Below are positions 1-7,277 of a stretch of DNA of 54,979 nt, in pieces. Within the stretch, counting starts at the first letter, position 1, and every line of letters begins with the position of its first letter. Origin of the DNA: CAYJLB01 sp964370845 (GTDB taxonomy: Bacteria > Bacillota > Clostridia > Oscillospirales > Ruminococcaceae); assembly GCA_964370845.1 (NCBI GenBank), contig CAYJLB010000010.1:1-54979 (forward strand). The letters are read 5' to 3'. A program made the position numbers and the translations under genes. Under the pieces are notes generated by a model. It saw only the letters and a list, made by a program, of their open reading frames with translations. It searched no databases and was not told the origin of the DNA.

Positions 1-68
1 GCTCTGCCCTAAGAACCCGTAAACTTTTTGAGGAAAAGTTTAATCAAAACCTTTATCTTGTGTAATTT
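1..68 (+). repeat. 3' part of composite structured repeat (copy D)
   Basis: The window opens inside the repeat tail that also occurs at about 2438-2505, 33182-33245, 45607-45680 and 54921-54979. It has GCTCTGCCC, then a hairpin (TAAACTTTT at 20-28 pairing with AAAAGTTTA at 34-42) and the trailing text AAAACCTTTATCTTGTGTAA. The hairpin arms differ from the other copies but remain complementary. No gene is present. Confidence 0.75.
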
Positions 69-94
69 ATACTTTTGTTCGCCTTTACAAAATC

Positions 95-168
95 CGACCT
101 CGCAGAAACAAAATTATCCTTTTTTACTTTGTATAGTGCGGGCATGGATGCAACGTCACGTTGCCCGC
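95..168 (+). repeat. Stop-codon-abutting palindromic unit downstream of glmS
   Basis: The unit begins CGACCTCGCAGAAACAAAAT and ends in a GC-rich palindrome: outer arms GCGGGC (138-143) and GCCCGC (163-168) around the inner palindrome GCAACGTCACGTTGC (150-164). The last base of the palindrome touches the glmS stop codon (169-171). Near-identical units occur at 33337-33404, 39311-39382, 45237-45306 and 49226-49292. Read from glmS it gives a strong hairpin directly after the stop, but no U-run follows, so 3'-end stabilisation is as plausible as termination. Confidence 0.8.
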
Positions 169-1989
169 TTATTCGACTGTTACTGATTTTGCTAGATTTC
201 TTGGCTTATCTACGTCACAACCCTTTAAAACTGAGGTGTGATATGCTAATAATTGTAGCGGAACAGTTGCTTGTAAAGCTGAAAACTCTGGATATTTGCT
301 GTTTATGATAATTCTGTCATCATAAGCATCTTCAGGGATTTCAATGCTATCTAAAACGATTGCAGTGATTTTTCCGCCCCTTGCTTTAACTTCTTTCATA
401 TTTGAAATAGTTTTTGGAGCAAGCCTTGCGTCAGTTACAAGGGCGATTACTGGAGTTTCCTCTGTAATAAGTGAAATTGTACCGTGTTTAAGTTCCCCAG
501 CGGCATAAGCTTCACTGTGGATATAAGAAATTTCTTTAAGCTTTAACGCACCTTCAAGGGATAGGCTTGAGTCCAAACCACGTCCAATATAAAACATACT
601 ATGTGCGTTCACAAAGCCTTTTGAGCATTCAAGGCATTTGTCATCTAAAACAAAAATGCTCTCAAATTCGTTTATTGTTTCGATTAATTGGTTAGTTAGC
701 TTGATAGCTTCCTCACGATTAATTACATTTCGTGTAAGGGCAGTTTTTATTGCAACAAGGAAAAATAATCCCACTTGTACAGTGAAAGCTTTTGTACTTG
801 CAACAGCTATTTCAGGCCCTGCGTGAGTGTACATAACGTTGTCAGCTTCAAGGGCAATTGCTGAACCTTTAACGTTAACCATTGCTAAATTCGCAACGTT
901 ATTTTCTTTAGCAAGCTTTAAAGCTGCAAGTGTGTCCGCAGTTTCACCCGATTGTGAAAGGACAACAACTAAATCTCTATCATTAAAAATAGGCGGATTG
1001 TATCTGAATTCCGATGCGATAACAGAAGTAACGTTAACTTTTGCCATTTTACGCATAATTTGCCCACCTAAATCACCAGCATAAAAAGCTGTTCCGCAAG
1101 CTACAACATAAATATGGTCGAATTTATCAAAGAAGTCATCTTCAATTAAATCCGTTCTAAAGTCAGGTAAATTTTCCATTGAAATTCTAGGGAAAACTGT
1201 TCTCTCAAGGGCTGTAGGTTGGTCATAAATTTCTTTTAACATAAAATGTGGGTAACCATCTTTTTCCGCAGCTTCAAAAGTTAGGTGAGAAATGTTGATT
1301 TCCTTAAAAATTTCCTCGCCATCTAAAGTAAAGAATTTTTCCCCAAGAGGAGTTAGGTGAGCGATTTCACCTTGCTCAATTGTGAAAAATTTGTTTGTAT
1401 ATTCAAGAACTGCTGGCATATCAGAAGCAAGGAATAATCCGTCATCTGATTTGGTTACAACAAGTGGACTTTCTTTTCTAAGGGCGAAAATTTCCCCAAC
1501 TTTATCCTTAAACATAATAGCAAAGGCATACGCTCCCTCAAGTTTATCAGTAGCGTTTTTAATAGCAGAAATTGCATCTCCGTCATAGTAATAATCAAAC
1601 AATTTTGTCGCAATTTCGGTGTCAGTTTGAGAGATAAAAGTATAACCTTTATCAAGTAAAAATTCTTTTATTTCAAGGTAATTTTCAATAATTCCGTTGT
1701 GTACAAGGGATAATTTTTCAGTCGAGTGAGGGTGAGCATTAACGTCGGAAGGAATTCCGTGAGTTGCCCAACGAGTATGTCCTATTCCGCAAGTAGCTTC
1801 CTCAGCTTTTTGGTCAGTAACTGATTTTAGGTTTTCAATTCTTCCCATAGTTTTGTAAGTGTTAAGGTTATTTTCTTCAAAGACAGAAATTCCCGCTGAG
1901 TCATAACCTCTATACTCCAATCTTTCAAGACCGGAGATTAATATTTTTTTAACTTTCATACGTCCAGTATATCCAACTATTCCGCACAT
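169..1989 (-). CDS. glmS: Glutamine--fructose-6-phosphate aminotransferase (isomerizing)
   Basis: GlmS makes glucosamine-6-phosphate from fructose-6-phosphate and glutamine, the entry step to UDP-GlcNAc and peptidoglycan, in the cytosol. The protein (606 aa, normal length) starts MCGIVGYTG, so Cys becomes the N-terminal nucleophile after Met removal. The glutaminase domain shows HTRWATHG, HNGIIENY and SQTDTE; two SIS sugar-isomerase domains follow (VACGTAFYAG and GRGLDSSLSLEGALK regions), and the canonical tail DKPRNLAKSVTVE closes it. An upstream in-frame ATG at 2004 overlaps the ribosome binding site GGAGTTG, so the start at 1989, exposing Cys, is preferred. It is monocistronic with its own promoter; no glmS ribozyme core is visible in the leader. 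Confidence 0.97.
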   Translation of the reverse strand: MCGIVGYTGRMKVKKILISGLERLEYRGYDSAGISVFEENNLNTYKTMGRIENLKSVTDQKAEEATCGIGHTRWATHGIPSDVNAHPHSTEKLSLVHNGIIENYLEIKEFLLDKGYTFISQTDTEIATKLFDYYYDGDAISAIKNATDKLEGAYAFAIMFKDKVGEIFALRKESPLVVTKSDDGLFLASDMPAVLEYTNKFFTIEQGEIAHLTPLGEKFFTLDGEEIFKEINISHLTFEAAEKDGYPHFMLKEIYDQPTALERTVFPRISMENLPDFRTDLIEDDFFDKFDHIYVVACGTAFYAGDLGGQIMRKMAKVNVTSVIASEFRYNPPIFNDRDLVVVLSQSGETADTLAALKLAKENNVANLAMVNVKGSAIALEADNVMYTHAGPEIAVASTKAFTVQVGLFFLVAIKTALTRNVINREEAIKLTNQLIETINEFESIFVLDDKCLECSKGFVNAHSMFYIGRGLDSSLSLEGALKLKEISYIHSEAYAAGELKHGTISLITEETPVIALVTDARLAPKTISNMKEVKARGGKITAIVLDSIEIPEDAYDDRIIINSKYPEFSALQATVPLQLLAYHTSVLKGCDVDKPRNLAKSVTVE

Positions 1990-2048
1990 TATAATCAACT
2001 CCATTTTTTATATTTTATATTAAATTATATTTCTATCAATCAAATTTA

Positions 2049-2077
2049 ATTATAACATATTTAAATTTATAAAACAA
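2049..2077 (-). promoter_or_regulatory. Promoter of glmS
   Basis: On the minus strand TTGTTT (2072-2077) and TATAAT (2049-2054) are separated by exactly 17 bases, a good sigma-A-type promoter about 60 bases before the glmS start. Confidence 0.65.
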
Positions 2078-2117
2078 TAGTAAAATTAATTAATTGCTAA
2101 GAAAATAACAAACAATT

Positions 2118-2146
2118 ATAGGGGCGAATTCAATATCCGCCCCTAT
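2118..2146. repeat. REP-like hairpin (degenerate head)
   Basis: GGGGCG (2121-2126) pairs with CGCCCC (2138-2143), flanked by ATA and TAT. It resembles the GTAG-headed hairpins of this window, with ATAG in place of GTAG. Confidence 0.6.
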
Positions 2147-2204
2147 GCTTTATAAAGTATTTTATTATTGTGGTTTTCTGCTGGGTTTAGGTTTTTGTTC
2201 GCTT

Positions 2205-2505
2205 TATTTTCAGTACATAAAGATGACCGTAAAAATAAAAACAAGATAGTTTTTATTTTTACTACTATTTTCGTCGCAAAAAATTATCTCTACTATTACT
2301 TTTTATAGTGTTTTTTATTCGCTATTCTTTGCTTCTTTCGTGATTTTTTGCGACGGCTTAGATTATTATTTTTGTTCGCTTGCTATTTTCGACTTCTCTC
2401 TTTTACTTAGAGAGTTTCGCTTCTGCGGAAGCGACCAAGGCTCTGCCTTTGGAATCCGCAAGCCTTTAAAAAGGCTTGACCTAAACTTTATCTTGTGTAA
2501 TATAC
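2205..2505 (+). repeat. Composite structured repeat, copy A
   Basis: This fills the gap between glmS and the HD gene. Ordered pairings: a hairpin with 14-bp arms GTAAAAATAAAAAC (2229-2262); a long-range pair GTCGCAAAAAA (2273-2283) with TTTTTTGCGAC (2344-2354); CGCTTC-TGCG-GAAGCG (2418-2433); AAGGC-TCT-GCCTT (2438-2450); and CAAGCCTTT-AA-AAAGGCTTG (2459-2478). The tail is TATCTTGTGTAAT. The same order occurs at 32937-33250 and 45393-45680. No coding sequence is credible here. Confidence 0.75.
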
Positions 2506-2527
2506 GGCAAGAGCAGAGCAAAATCCG

Positions 2528-2612
2528 ACCAAAACATACTCTTGAAAAATCGCGTGAGCTATCTCGCTCATTTATCAAATTTTAGCGTGTCTGCCAGCGG
2601 GGGCTTCCCCGC
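2528..2612 (+). repeat. Stop-codon-abutting unit, third subtype
   Basis: The unit contains CTTGAAAAATCGCGTGA and ends in the hairpin GCGGGG-GCTT-CCCCGC (2597-2612), whose last base abuts the stop codon of the HD gene (2613-2615). A close copy occupies 39529-39614, where it supplies codons of the S1-domain protein. Confidence 0.75.
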
Positions 2613-3278
2613 TTAGAGGATTTTTAGGTCATTTATTATAACTTTGAATTCTACACCTAAATATTTTGCTGCTTTCTTGCAAAGTAACATTCTATCAAGG
2701 AAAATTTCAAAATATTCCATTACAGCGGAAACTTCTGTGTCAATTTCAAGTTGCATTGCTATGGATTTTCCCTCGCTATCAATAATTACTGAGGAACTTT
2801 TTGCAGCATAATTTACTCTATCATGAATATCTTCGCCAATATGACAATCAGTTCTTACCCTCGTTCTCCTCACATCAGTTTTGTCAGCTATAATCACTGC
2901 CGCTGAAATAGGACTTACAGGAAAAGCAGTTTTATCATCGTGATGTCCGATACAAGTCACTATTTTCCCAATCTCATCAGCTGGCACATTAAGCTTATTT
3001 AACAATACAAATGCCATGTTTGCACCGCTTATTGCGTGGTCGGTACGGTTTATTACATTTCCTATATCGTGCAAAAATCCCGCTATTTTAGCAAGTTCAA
3101 TTGTTCTTTCATCAAAATTAAGTTTAGTCAAAATTTCCCCAGCTGTTTCCGCAACTTTTGTAACGTGGGGATAAGAGTGTTCTGTAAAACCCATTTCCGT
3201 CAAAGTTTTGTCAGCAAGCTCAATATAAGCTCGCACTTCTGGGCTGTTTTTTATATAATCATAAGTAATATAGCTCAT
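2613..3278 (-). CDS. HD-domain phosphohydrolase
   Basis: This 221-residue soluble protein has the metal-binding HD signature: His38, His70-Asp71 in FLHDIGN, and further histidines at 81 and in GHHDD. HD proteins of this size hydrolyse phosphate esters of nucleotides or second messengers; the substrate here is unknown. It lies 12 bp after dapB and is probably the last gene of the dapA-dapB operon. The ribosome binding site AGGTTTG precedes the ATG. Its stop codon is immediately followed by a repeat hairpin. Confidence 0.8.
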   Translation of the reverse strand: MSYITYDYIKNSPEVRAYIELADKTLTEMGFTEHSYPHVTKVAETAGEILTKLNFDERTIELAKIAGFLHDIGNVINRTDHAISGANMAFVLLNKLNVPADEIGKIVTCIGHHDDKTAFPVSPISAAVIIADKTDVRRTRVRTDCHIGEDIHDRVNYAAKSSSVIIDSEGKSIAMQLEIDTEVSAVMEYFEIFLDRMLLCKKAAKYLGVEFKVIINDLKIL

Positions 3279-3290
3279 TCAAACCTCTTT

Positions 3291-4040
3291 TTAATTAGTA
3301 AGTAAGTCGGACATTGCATAAACTCCAGCCATTTTATCTTTTATGAAAATTGCTGCATTCACTGACCCAACTGCAAAAACTTCCTTAGAAGTGGCTTGAT
3401 GAGAAAGTGTTATAGTTTCGTCACGTCCAGCGAAAATTACTTCGTGTTCTCCAACAATTGTTCCGCCACGAACTGCGTGGATACCAATTTCCTTTTTATC
3501 TCTCTTTTTACGCATAGAATGGCGGTCATAAACATATTTGTACTCACCAGCTTCATTAATTGCTTCTGCAAGCATTATAGCTGTTCCGCTTGGTGCGTCA
3601 ATTTTTTGATTATGATGTTTTTCTACAATTTCAATATCGAATTGTTCCCCTAAAACAGCGGTAGCTTTTTTCGCAAGTTCAACAAGCAAATTAATTCCAA
3701 GGGACATATTAAAGGTGAAAAATACAGGAATTTGTTCCCCAGCGGATTTAATTTTTGCAATTTGTTCATTAGAATAACCTGTTGTAGCAAAAACAACAGC
3801 CACATTATTTGTAAGCGCATAGGAAAGCAGTCCATCTAAAACAGAAGGGTGGGAAAAATCTATTATTACATCAGGTTTACAAGGCAATTCTGTTGGGGAA
3901 GAAACTATTGTAAAGTCGGAATATTTTTCCGTCACAACGTCAATTCCTCCACAAACTTCGCAATCATCACGGTTTGCAATAATATTTGCAATTACGCGTC
4001 CCATTTTTCCATTTGCACCGCAAATAGCTATTTTAGTCAT
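3291..4040 (-). CDS. dapB: 4-hydroxy-tetrahydrodipicolinate reductase
   Basis: DapB reduces 4-hydroxy-tetrahydrodipicolinate with NAD(P)H, the second committed step of diaminopimelate and lysine synthesis. Seen: the Rossmann motif GANGKMG near the N-terminus, the catalytic/substrate segment EKHHNQKIDAPSGTA, and VRGGTIVGEHEV near the end. Length 249 aa is normal. An ATG three codons upstream (4049) directly abuts the AAAGGA ribosome binding site, so the ATG at 4040, nine bases from that site, is the better start. It is 30 bp downstream of dapA. Confidence 0.95.
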   Translation of the reverse strand: MTKIAICGANGKMGRVIANIIANRDDCEVCGGIDVVTEKYSDFTIVSSPTELPCKPDVIIDFSHPSVLDGLLSYALTNNVAVVFATTGYSNEQIAKIKSAGEQIPVFFTFNMSLGINLLVELAKKATAVLGEQFDIEIVEKHHNQKIDAPSGTAIMLAEAINEAGEYKYVYDRHSMRKKRDKKEIGIHAVRGGTIVGEHEVIFAGRDETITLSHQATSKEVFAVGSVNAAIFIKDKMAGVYAMSDLLTN

Positions 4041-4070
4041 TTTGTTCATTCCTTTCAGATTTATGAAAAA

Positions 4071-4958
4071 TTACACTAGATTAAACTTTTTCATTTCAGC
4101 AATTAGTTTTGCCTTAGTATTTTCCCCCATTGGAACTAAAGGTAATCGCACTGGACCTGCTTCTTTTCCCATTAAATTTAAAGCTTCTTTAACTGGAATT
4201 GGATTTACGTCGCTAAATAAACTTTCAATTAATGGTAATGCTTCGATTTGTTTTTTTCCAGCTTCTTTAAAATTGTTGTCAATACATAGTTGACATATTT
4301 CAGCTGTTTCTTTTGGAATAATATTTGACATAACAGAAACTACGCCCATTGCGCCAATCGCCATTGCTGGGACAATCATTCCGTCGTCACCGCTGTAAAC
4401 GTGCAAGTCATCGCCACATGCATAAATTATTTTTTGGAAGTAACTTATATTTCCACCAGCTTCTTTTACGCAAGTGATATTTTTGTGTTTAGACAAAGTT
4501 ACAAATGTGTCAATTTCAATGTTCACACCCGTTCTCCCTGGAATATTATAAAGCATCATTGGAATATTTATAGCATCTGCAATTGCTGTAAAGTGAGCTA
4601 CTAAGCCCGCTTGAGAAGTTTTATTATAGTATGGAGTTACAACTAAAACTGCATCTGCGCCCATTTTTTCCGCTTCAATTGATAAGTTTTTAGCATAATC
4701 TGTATCATTACTTCCTGTACCCGCAATAACAGGCACTCTTTTTGCAACTTTTTCCACAGTAAATCGGATACACTCGGTATGCTCGTAGTCGGTCATAGTG
4801 GAACTTTCACCCGTTGTACCACAAATTATTATTGCTTTTGTTCCATTTTCTATGTTAAATTCAATTAGTTCGCCTAATTTATTATAATTTATACTTCCGT
4901 CCTCGTGCATTGGCGTTACTATGGCAACACTTGCACCTGTAAAAATTGGTTTGTTCAT
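4071..4958 (-). CDS. dapA: 4-hydroxy-tetrahydrodipicolinate synthase
   Basis: DapA condenses pyruvate with aspartate semialdehyde to start the diaminopimelate branch. The 295-residue TIM-barrel shows GTTGESSTM (substrate pocket), Tyr137 in LYNIPGRTGV and the Schiff-base lysine Lys165 in TCVKEAGG. GGAAGG lies about ten bases before the ATG. It heads dapA-dapB-HD and uses the product of asd, encoded about 0.8 kb upstream on the same strand; between them sit DUF3784 and the RAYT remnant. Confidence 0.97.
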   Translation of the reverse strand: MNKPIFTGASVAIVTPMHEDGSINYNKLGELIEFNIENGTKAIIICGTTGESSTMTDYEHTECIRFTVEKVAKRVPVIAGTGSNDTDYAKNLSIEAEKMGADAVLVVTPYYNKTSQAGLVAHFTAIADAINIPMMLYNIPGRTGVNIEIDTFVTLSKHKNITCVKEAGGNISYFQKIIYACGDDLHVYSGDDGMIVPAMAIGAMGVVSVMSNIIPKETAEICQLCIDNNFKEAGKKQIEALPLIESLFSDVNPIPVKEALNLMGKEAGPVRLPLVPMGENTKAKLIAEMKKFNLV

Positions 4959-4986
4959 AATAAATGTTCCTTCCTTTCTATATTTT

Positions 4987-5012
4987 CTATGACAATTATA
5001 AAAAAGTCATAG
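4987..5012. promoter_or_regulatory. Inverted repeat upstream of dapA
   Basis: CTATGAC (4987-4993) and GTCATAG (5006-5012) form a 7-bp inverted repeat around a TATAAT-like hexamer (minus strand, 4995-5000). It could be an operator on a dapA promoter or a weak terminator for the preceding DUF3784 gene. No good -35 is visible. Confidence 0.3.
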
Positions 5013-5019
5013 TTTTGGT

Positions 5020-5340
5020 TTATTTTTTGTTTATTACACTGCTTGAAACCACTGCGTAAATGACTGTAAATGTGGTAAAAGCATAGGTTAGGGCAAATGC
5101 CTCTTTTATTATAAATGATAATCCTATTGTGATGAAAATTAATGAAAGTCCTAAAAATGCAATGGCGGACTGCCGATAATGAGGCTTTTTATCCATTCTC
5201 TCTCGCTGGGATTTTGATGCAAGGATATATGCATTGTTAAATAAAAATCCTTTTTCCATAAATTGAAAAATACTGATAACAAGGCAGATTGTTCCCAGTG
5301 AAAAGGTAATTGCCATTGTTATAATATCTGATTTAGGCAT
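5020..5340 (-). CDS. DUF3784-like small membrane protein
   Basis: This 106-residue protein has three predicted membrane segments (about residues 5-27, 58-80 and 83-102) and a cytoplasmic stretch with FLFNNAYILASKSQRERMDKK-like sequence and YRQSAI, typical of DUF3784 proteins of Firmicutes. Function is unknown. Its ATG lies one base after the stop of the RAYT remnant, so the two may be read on one transcript from the asd side. Confidence 0.6.
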   Translation of the reverse strand: MPKSDIITMAITFSLGTICLVISIFQFMEKGFLFNNAYILASKSQRERMDKKPHYRQSAIAFLGLSLIFITIGLSFIIKEAFALTYAFTTFTVIYAVVSSSVINKK

Positions 5341-5341
5341 A

Positions 5342-5728
5342 TTAATGACTAAGTCCTTTCTGAAAATTATCGTGGTAACAATCTTCCTCCCATTTTAATG
5401 GGTTTGTATCAATGTATTCCCATATTTTCAAGTATTCTTTTTCATTTCTGATTATGTGGTCGTGGTAGGAACGTTGCCAGATTTTACGCCCTACAACATT
5501 ATCCCGTTTGTTTGATAATTTTGTTGTTAATGATTTGAATGTGCAAATAATGTCAGATATTGTAGGGGAGGGGCTCTGCTCCTCCCGTTCTACACAAACA
5601 TTTTTATTTATTTTTGTAATTATCATATGAATATGATTTGGCATAATTACAAATTTATCAATTGTTATTTTATATCGATTTTTAATTTCATTTATTTGCA
5701 TTTCACATATTTCGCCAATGGGTAACAA
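5342..5728 (-). pseudogene. Truncated REP-associated tyrosine transposase (RAYT)
   Basis: The 128-residue frame (TTG start) matches the core of IS200-like Y1 transposases of the RAYT group: the HUH motif His32-Ile-His34 in MPNHIHMII, then WQRSYHDHIIR and the probable catalytic Tyr105 in WEYIDTNPLKW. RAYTs are usually 150 residues or more and begin with a YYFIT-type strand that is missing here. The frame stays open upstream to 5788 and reads GEGLCSSRIVRL, typical RAYT text, before a stop, so the 5' end has been lost. Two GTAG-headed hairpins lie in the frame: 5562-5587 codes for REEQSPSPT and 5739-5764 codes for VGEGLCSSR. Known RAYTs bind and mobilise such REP hairpins. It interrupts the asd-dapA neighbourhood. 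The RAYT family call is firm; activity is doubtful. Confidence 0.85.
5562..5587 (+). repeat. GTAG-headed REP hairpin inside the RAYT frame
   Basis: GTAG is followed by GGGAGG, loop GGCTCTGCT and CCTCCC. It is in frame within the RAYT remnant. Confidence 0.8.
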
Positions 5729-5738
5729 ACGAACAATT

Positions 5739-5764
5739 CGGGAGGAGCAGAGCCCCTCCCCTAC
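5739..5764 (-). repeat. GTAG-headed REP hairpin at the 5' end of the RAYT remnant
   Basis: Same sequence class as 5562-5587, in inverted orientation on the plus strand: CGGGAGG, AGCAGAGC, CCTCCC, CTAC. The RAYT core is thus bracketed by two oppositely oriented hairpins. Confidence 0.8.
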
Positions 5765-5783
5765 GATTGATTTTGCATAACAG

Positions 5784-5796
5784 CGGAGTTACTCCG
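5784..5796. repeat. Short palindrome abutting the asd stop codon
   Basis: CGGAGT-T-ACTCCG, a perfect 13-base hairpin, ends one base before the asd stop codon (5797-5799), matching the placement of the GC-rich hairpins at other stop codons. Confidence 0.6.
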
Positions 5797-6876
5797 TTAG
5801 TCCATATATCCTTTTGCTGCCAATAATTCAGCCATTAAAACAGCTCCACCAGCTGCACCTCTTAGTGTGTTGTGGGATAAGCATACAAATTTATAATCAT
5901 ATTGGCTGTCCTCACGAAGTCTACCGATTGAAACTGCCATTCCTTTTTCTAAATCTCTGTCAAGTCTTGCTTGTGGGCGGTTATCTTCTTCAAAATAGTT
6001 CAAGAATTGTTTTGGTGCAAGTGGTAATTCTAGTTCTTGAGGCACTCCTGAAAATTCTTTCCACGCTGATAAAATTTCTTCTTTAGTTGGTTTTTTGTCA
6101 AAAGAAACGAAAACTGCCGCTGTGTGTCCGTCTAACACAGGAACTCTTAAGCATTGAGTTGTAATTGAAGGAGTTGTTGCTGCTACAATTTCATTGCCTT
6201 TGATTTCTCCCCAAACTTTTAATGGCTCAAGTTCAGATTTTTCTTCCTCACCGCCGATAAATGGAATTAGGTTGTCAACCATTTCAGGCCATGTTTCAAA
6301 TGTTTTTCCAGCACCTGAAATTGCTTGATAAGTACAAGCTAAAACATTCTTAATTCCGTATTTTTTAAGTGGGTGCAATGCTGGTACATAACTTTGGATT
6401 GAGCAGTTAGATTTTACTGCAATAAATCCTCTTTTAGTTCCAAGTCTTTCTCTTTGCGCCTTGATAATTTCAATGTGTTCAGGGTTGATTTCAGGCACTA
6501 CCATTGGAACGTCAACAGTTCCTCTATGAGCTGAATTATTTGAAACTACTGGGCATTCGTGTTTTGCATAAGCCTCTTCAAGCTTTTTAATTTCATCTTT
6601 TGGCATATCAACTGCACAGAAAACAAAGTCAACTTGTGATGCAATTTTTTCAATGTCAGCAGTTGCGTCCATTACAATCATATCAGCCATATCTTTTGGC
6701 ATTTCTTCGCCCATAGCCCATCTATCGCCAATTGCTTCTTTCAAAGTTTTTCCAGCAGAACGAGGGGACGCTGCCAATACTTTTACATCAAACCAAGGGT
6801 GATTTTCAAGTAAAAGAGCAAATCTTTGCCCTACCATTCCTGTTGCACCGATAATACCTACATTATATTTTTTCAT
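5797..6876 (-). CDS. asd: Aspartate-semialdehyde dehydrogenase
   Basis: Asd reduces aspartyl phosphate to aspartate semialdehyde, the branch point for lysine/diaminopimelate, threonine and methionine. The 359-residue protein starts MKKYNVGIIGATGMVGQRF (NADP fold) and has the nucleophile Cys158 in KSNCSIQ. The sequence resembles the archaeal/yeast-like asd subfamily rather than the E. coli type. An upstream extension of 22 codons is rejected because AAAGGA sits ten bases before the ATG at 6876. Expression is controlled by the lysine riboswitch and terminator in its leader. Confidence 0.95.
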   Translation of the reverse strand: MKKYNVGIIGATGMVGQRFALLLENHPWFDVKVLAASPRSAGKTLKEAIGDRWAMGEEMPKDMADMIVMDATADIEKIASQVDFVFCAVDMPKDEIKKLEEAYAKHECPVVSNNSAHRGTVDVPMVVPEINPEHIEIIKAQRERLGTKRGFIAVKSNCSIQSYVPALHPLKKYGIKNVLACTYQAISGAGKTFETWPEMVDNLIPFIGGEEEKSELEPLKVWGEIKGNEIVAATTPSITTQCLRVPVLDGHTAAVFVSFDKKPTKEEILSAWKEFSGVPQELELPLAPKQFLNYFEEDNRPQARLDRDLEKGMAVSIGRLREDSQYDYKFVCLSHNTLRGAAGGAVLMAELLAAKGYMD

Positions 6877-6924
6877 TTTCAAATCAATCCTTTCACATTT
6901 TACATATAAATTATTTTTATATAA

Positions 6925-6948
6925 ACAAAAAACCGGTTGCAAACCGGC
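6925..6948 (-). terminator. Attenuator terminator of the lysine riboswitch
   Basis: On the minus strand GCCGGTT, loop TGC and AACCGGT are followed by a run of T. The hairpin lies between the riboswitch aptamer and the asd start, so it is the expression platform: lysine binding should favour termination. Confidence 0.85.
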
Positions 6949-7012
6949 TCATCATATACTATAATAAAGATATTGACAAAAGTTTTTCCTTGCATTAAAA
7001 TATAAGACAAAA

Positions 7013-7190
7013 CCCGTCGATAGCTCTCCACCATAATAATGATGACAATTGTACACCTTTTTGATATACAACCAGTAATAAACCTCCCCAAAAACGGTCT
7101 AAAACTTCGGCAACTGCACCTTTTACTTTAACCTACAACTTTGGGAGTCCGAATTAAAGCTACTAATTGAAATTGCACCTCTACCTTTTG
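7013..7190 (-). promoter_or_regulatory. Lysine riboswitch (L-box) of asd
   Basis: The minus strand carries the L-box landmarks in order: GGTAGAGGTGC (7175-7185), AGTAG, a second AGGTGC, GCCGAAG, CTGG, CATCATTATTATGGTGG and the closing GGAGAGCTATC (7019-7029). The start and end segments pair as the P1 stem. Known lysine riboswitches repress lysine genes by transcription termination in Firmicutes, and a terminator follows here. I regard the class assignment as secure. Confidence 0.93.
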
Positions 7191-7201
7191 TTAATACCAA
7201 T

Positions 7202-7230
7202 ATAATAACATTTTTAATTAAAAATGTCAA
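7202..7230 (-). promoter_or_regulatory. Promoter of the riboswitch-asd transcript
   Basis: TTGACA (7225-7230) and TATTAT (7202-7207) on the minus strand with a 17-base spacer; transcription would begin just before the L-box. Confidence 0.8.
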
Positions 7231-7231
7231 G

Positions 7232-7249
7232 AACAAAAACGTTTTTGTT
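7232..7249. promoter_or_regulatory. 18-bp perfect palindrome between asd and queA
   Basis: AACAAAAAC followed by GTTTTTGTT is perfectly self-complementary. It begins two bases upstream of the asd -35 box and lies 28 bases before queA, a position fit for an operator serving the divergent pair. No regulator can be named. Confidence 0.45.
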
Positions 7250-7277
7250 TTAATAGAGAAAGGACAAAATATCTTTT

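Noticed and set aside
1990..2204. glmS ribozyme in the glmS leader
   Set aside because: None of the conserved core text is present and the leader after the predicted promoter is too short.
6900..7091. 63-codon frame as a leader peptide of asd
   Set aside because: The region is explained by the lysine riboswitch and terminator; no ribosome binding site or regulatory codon run.
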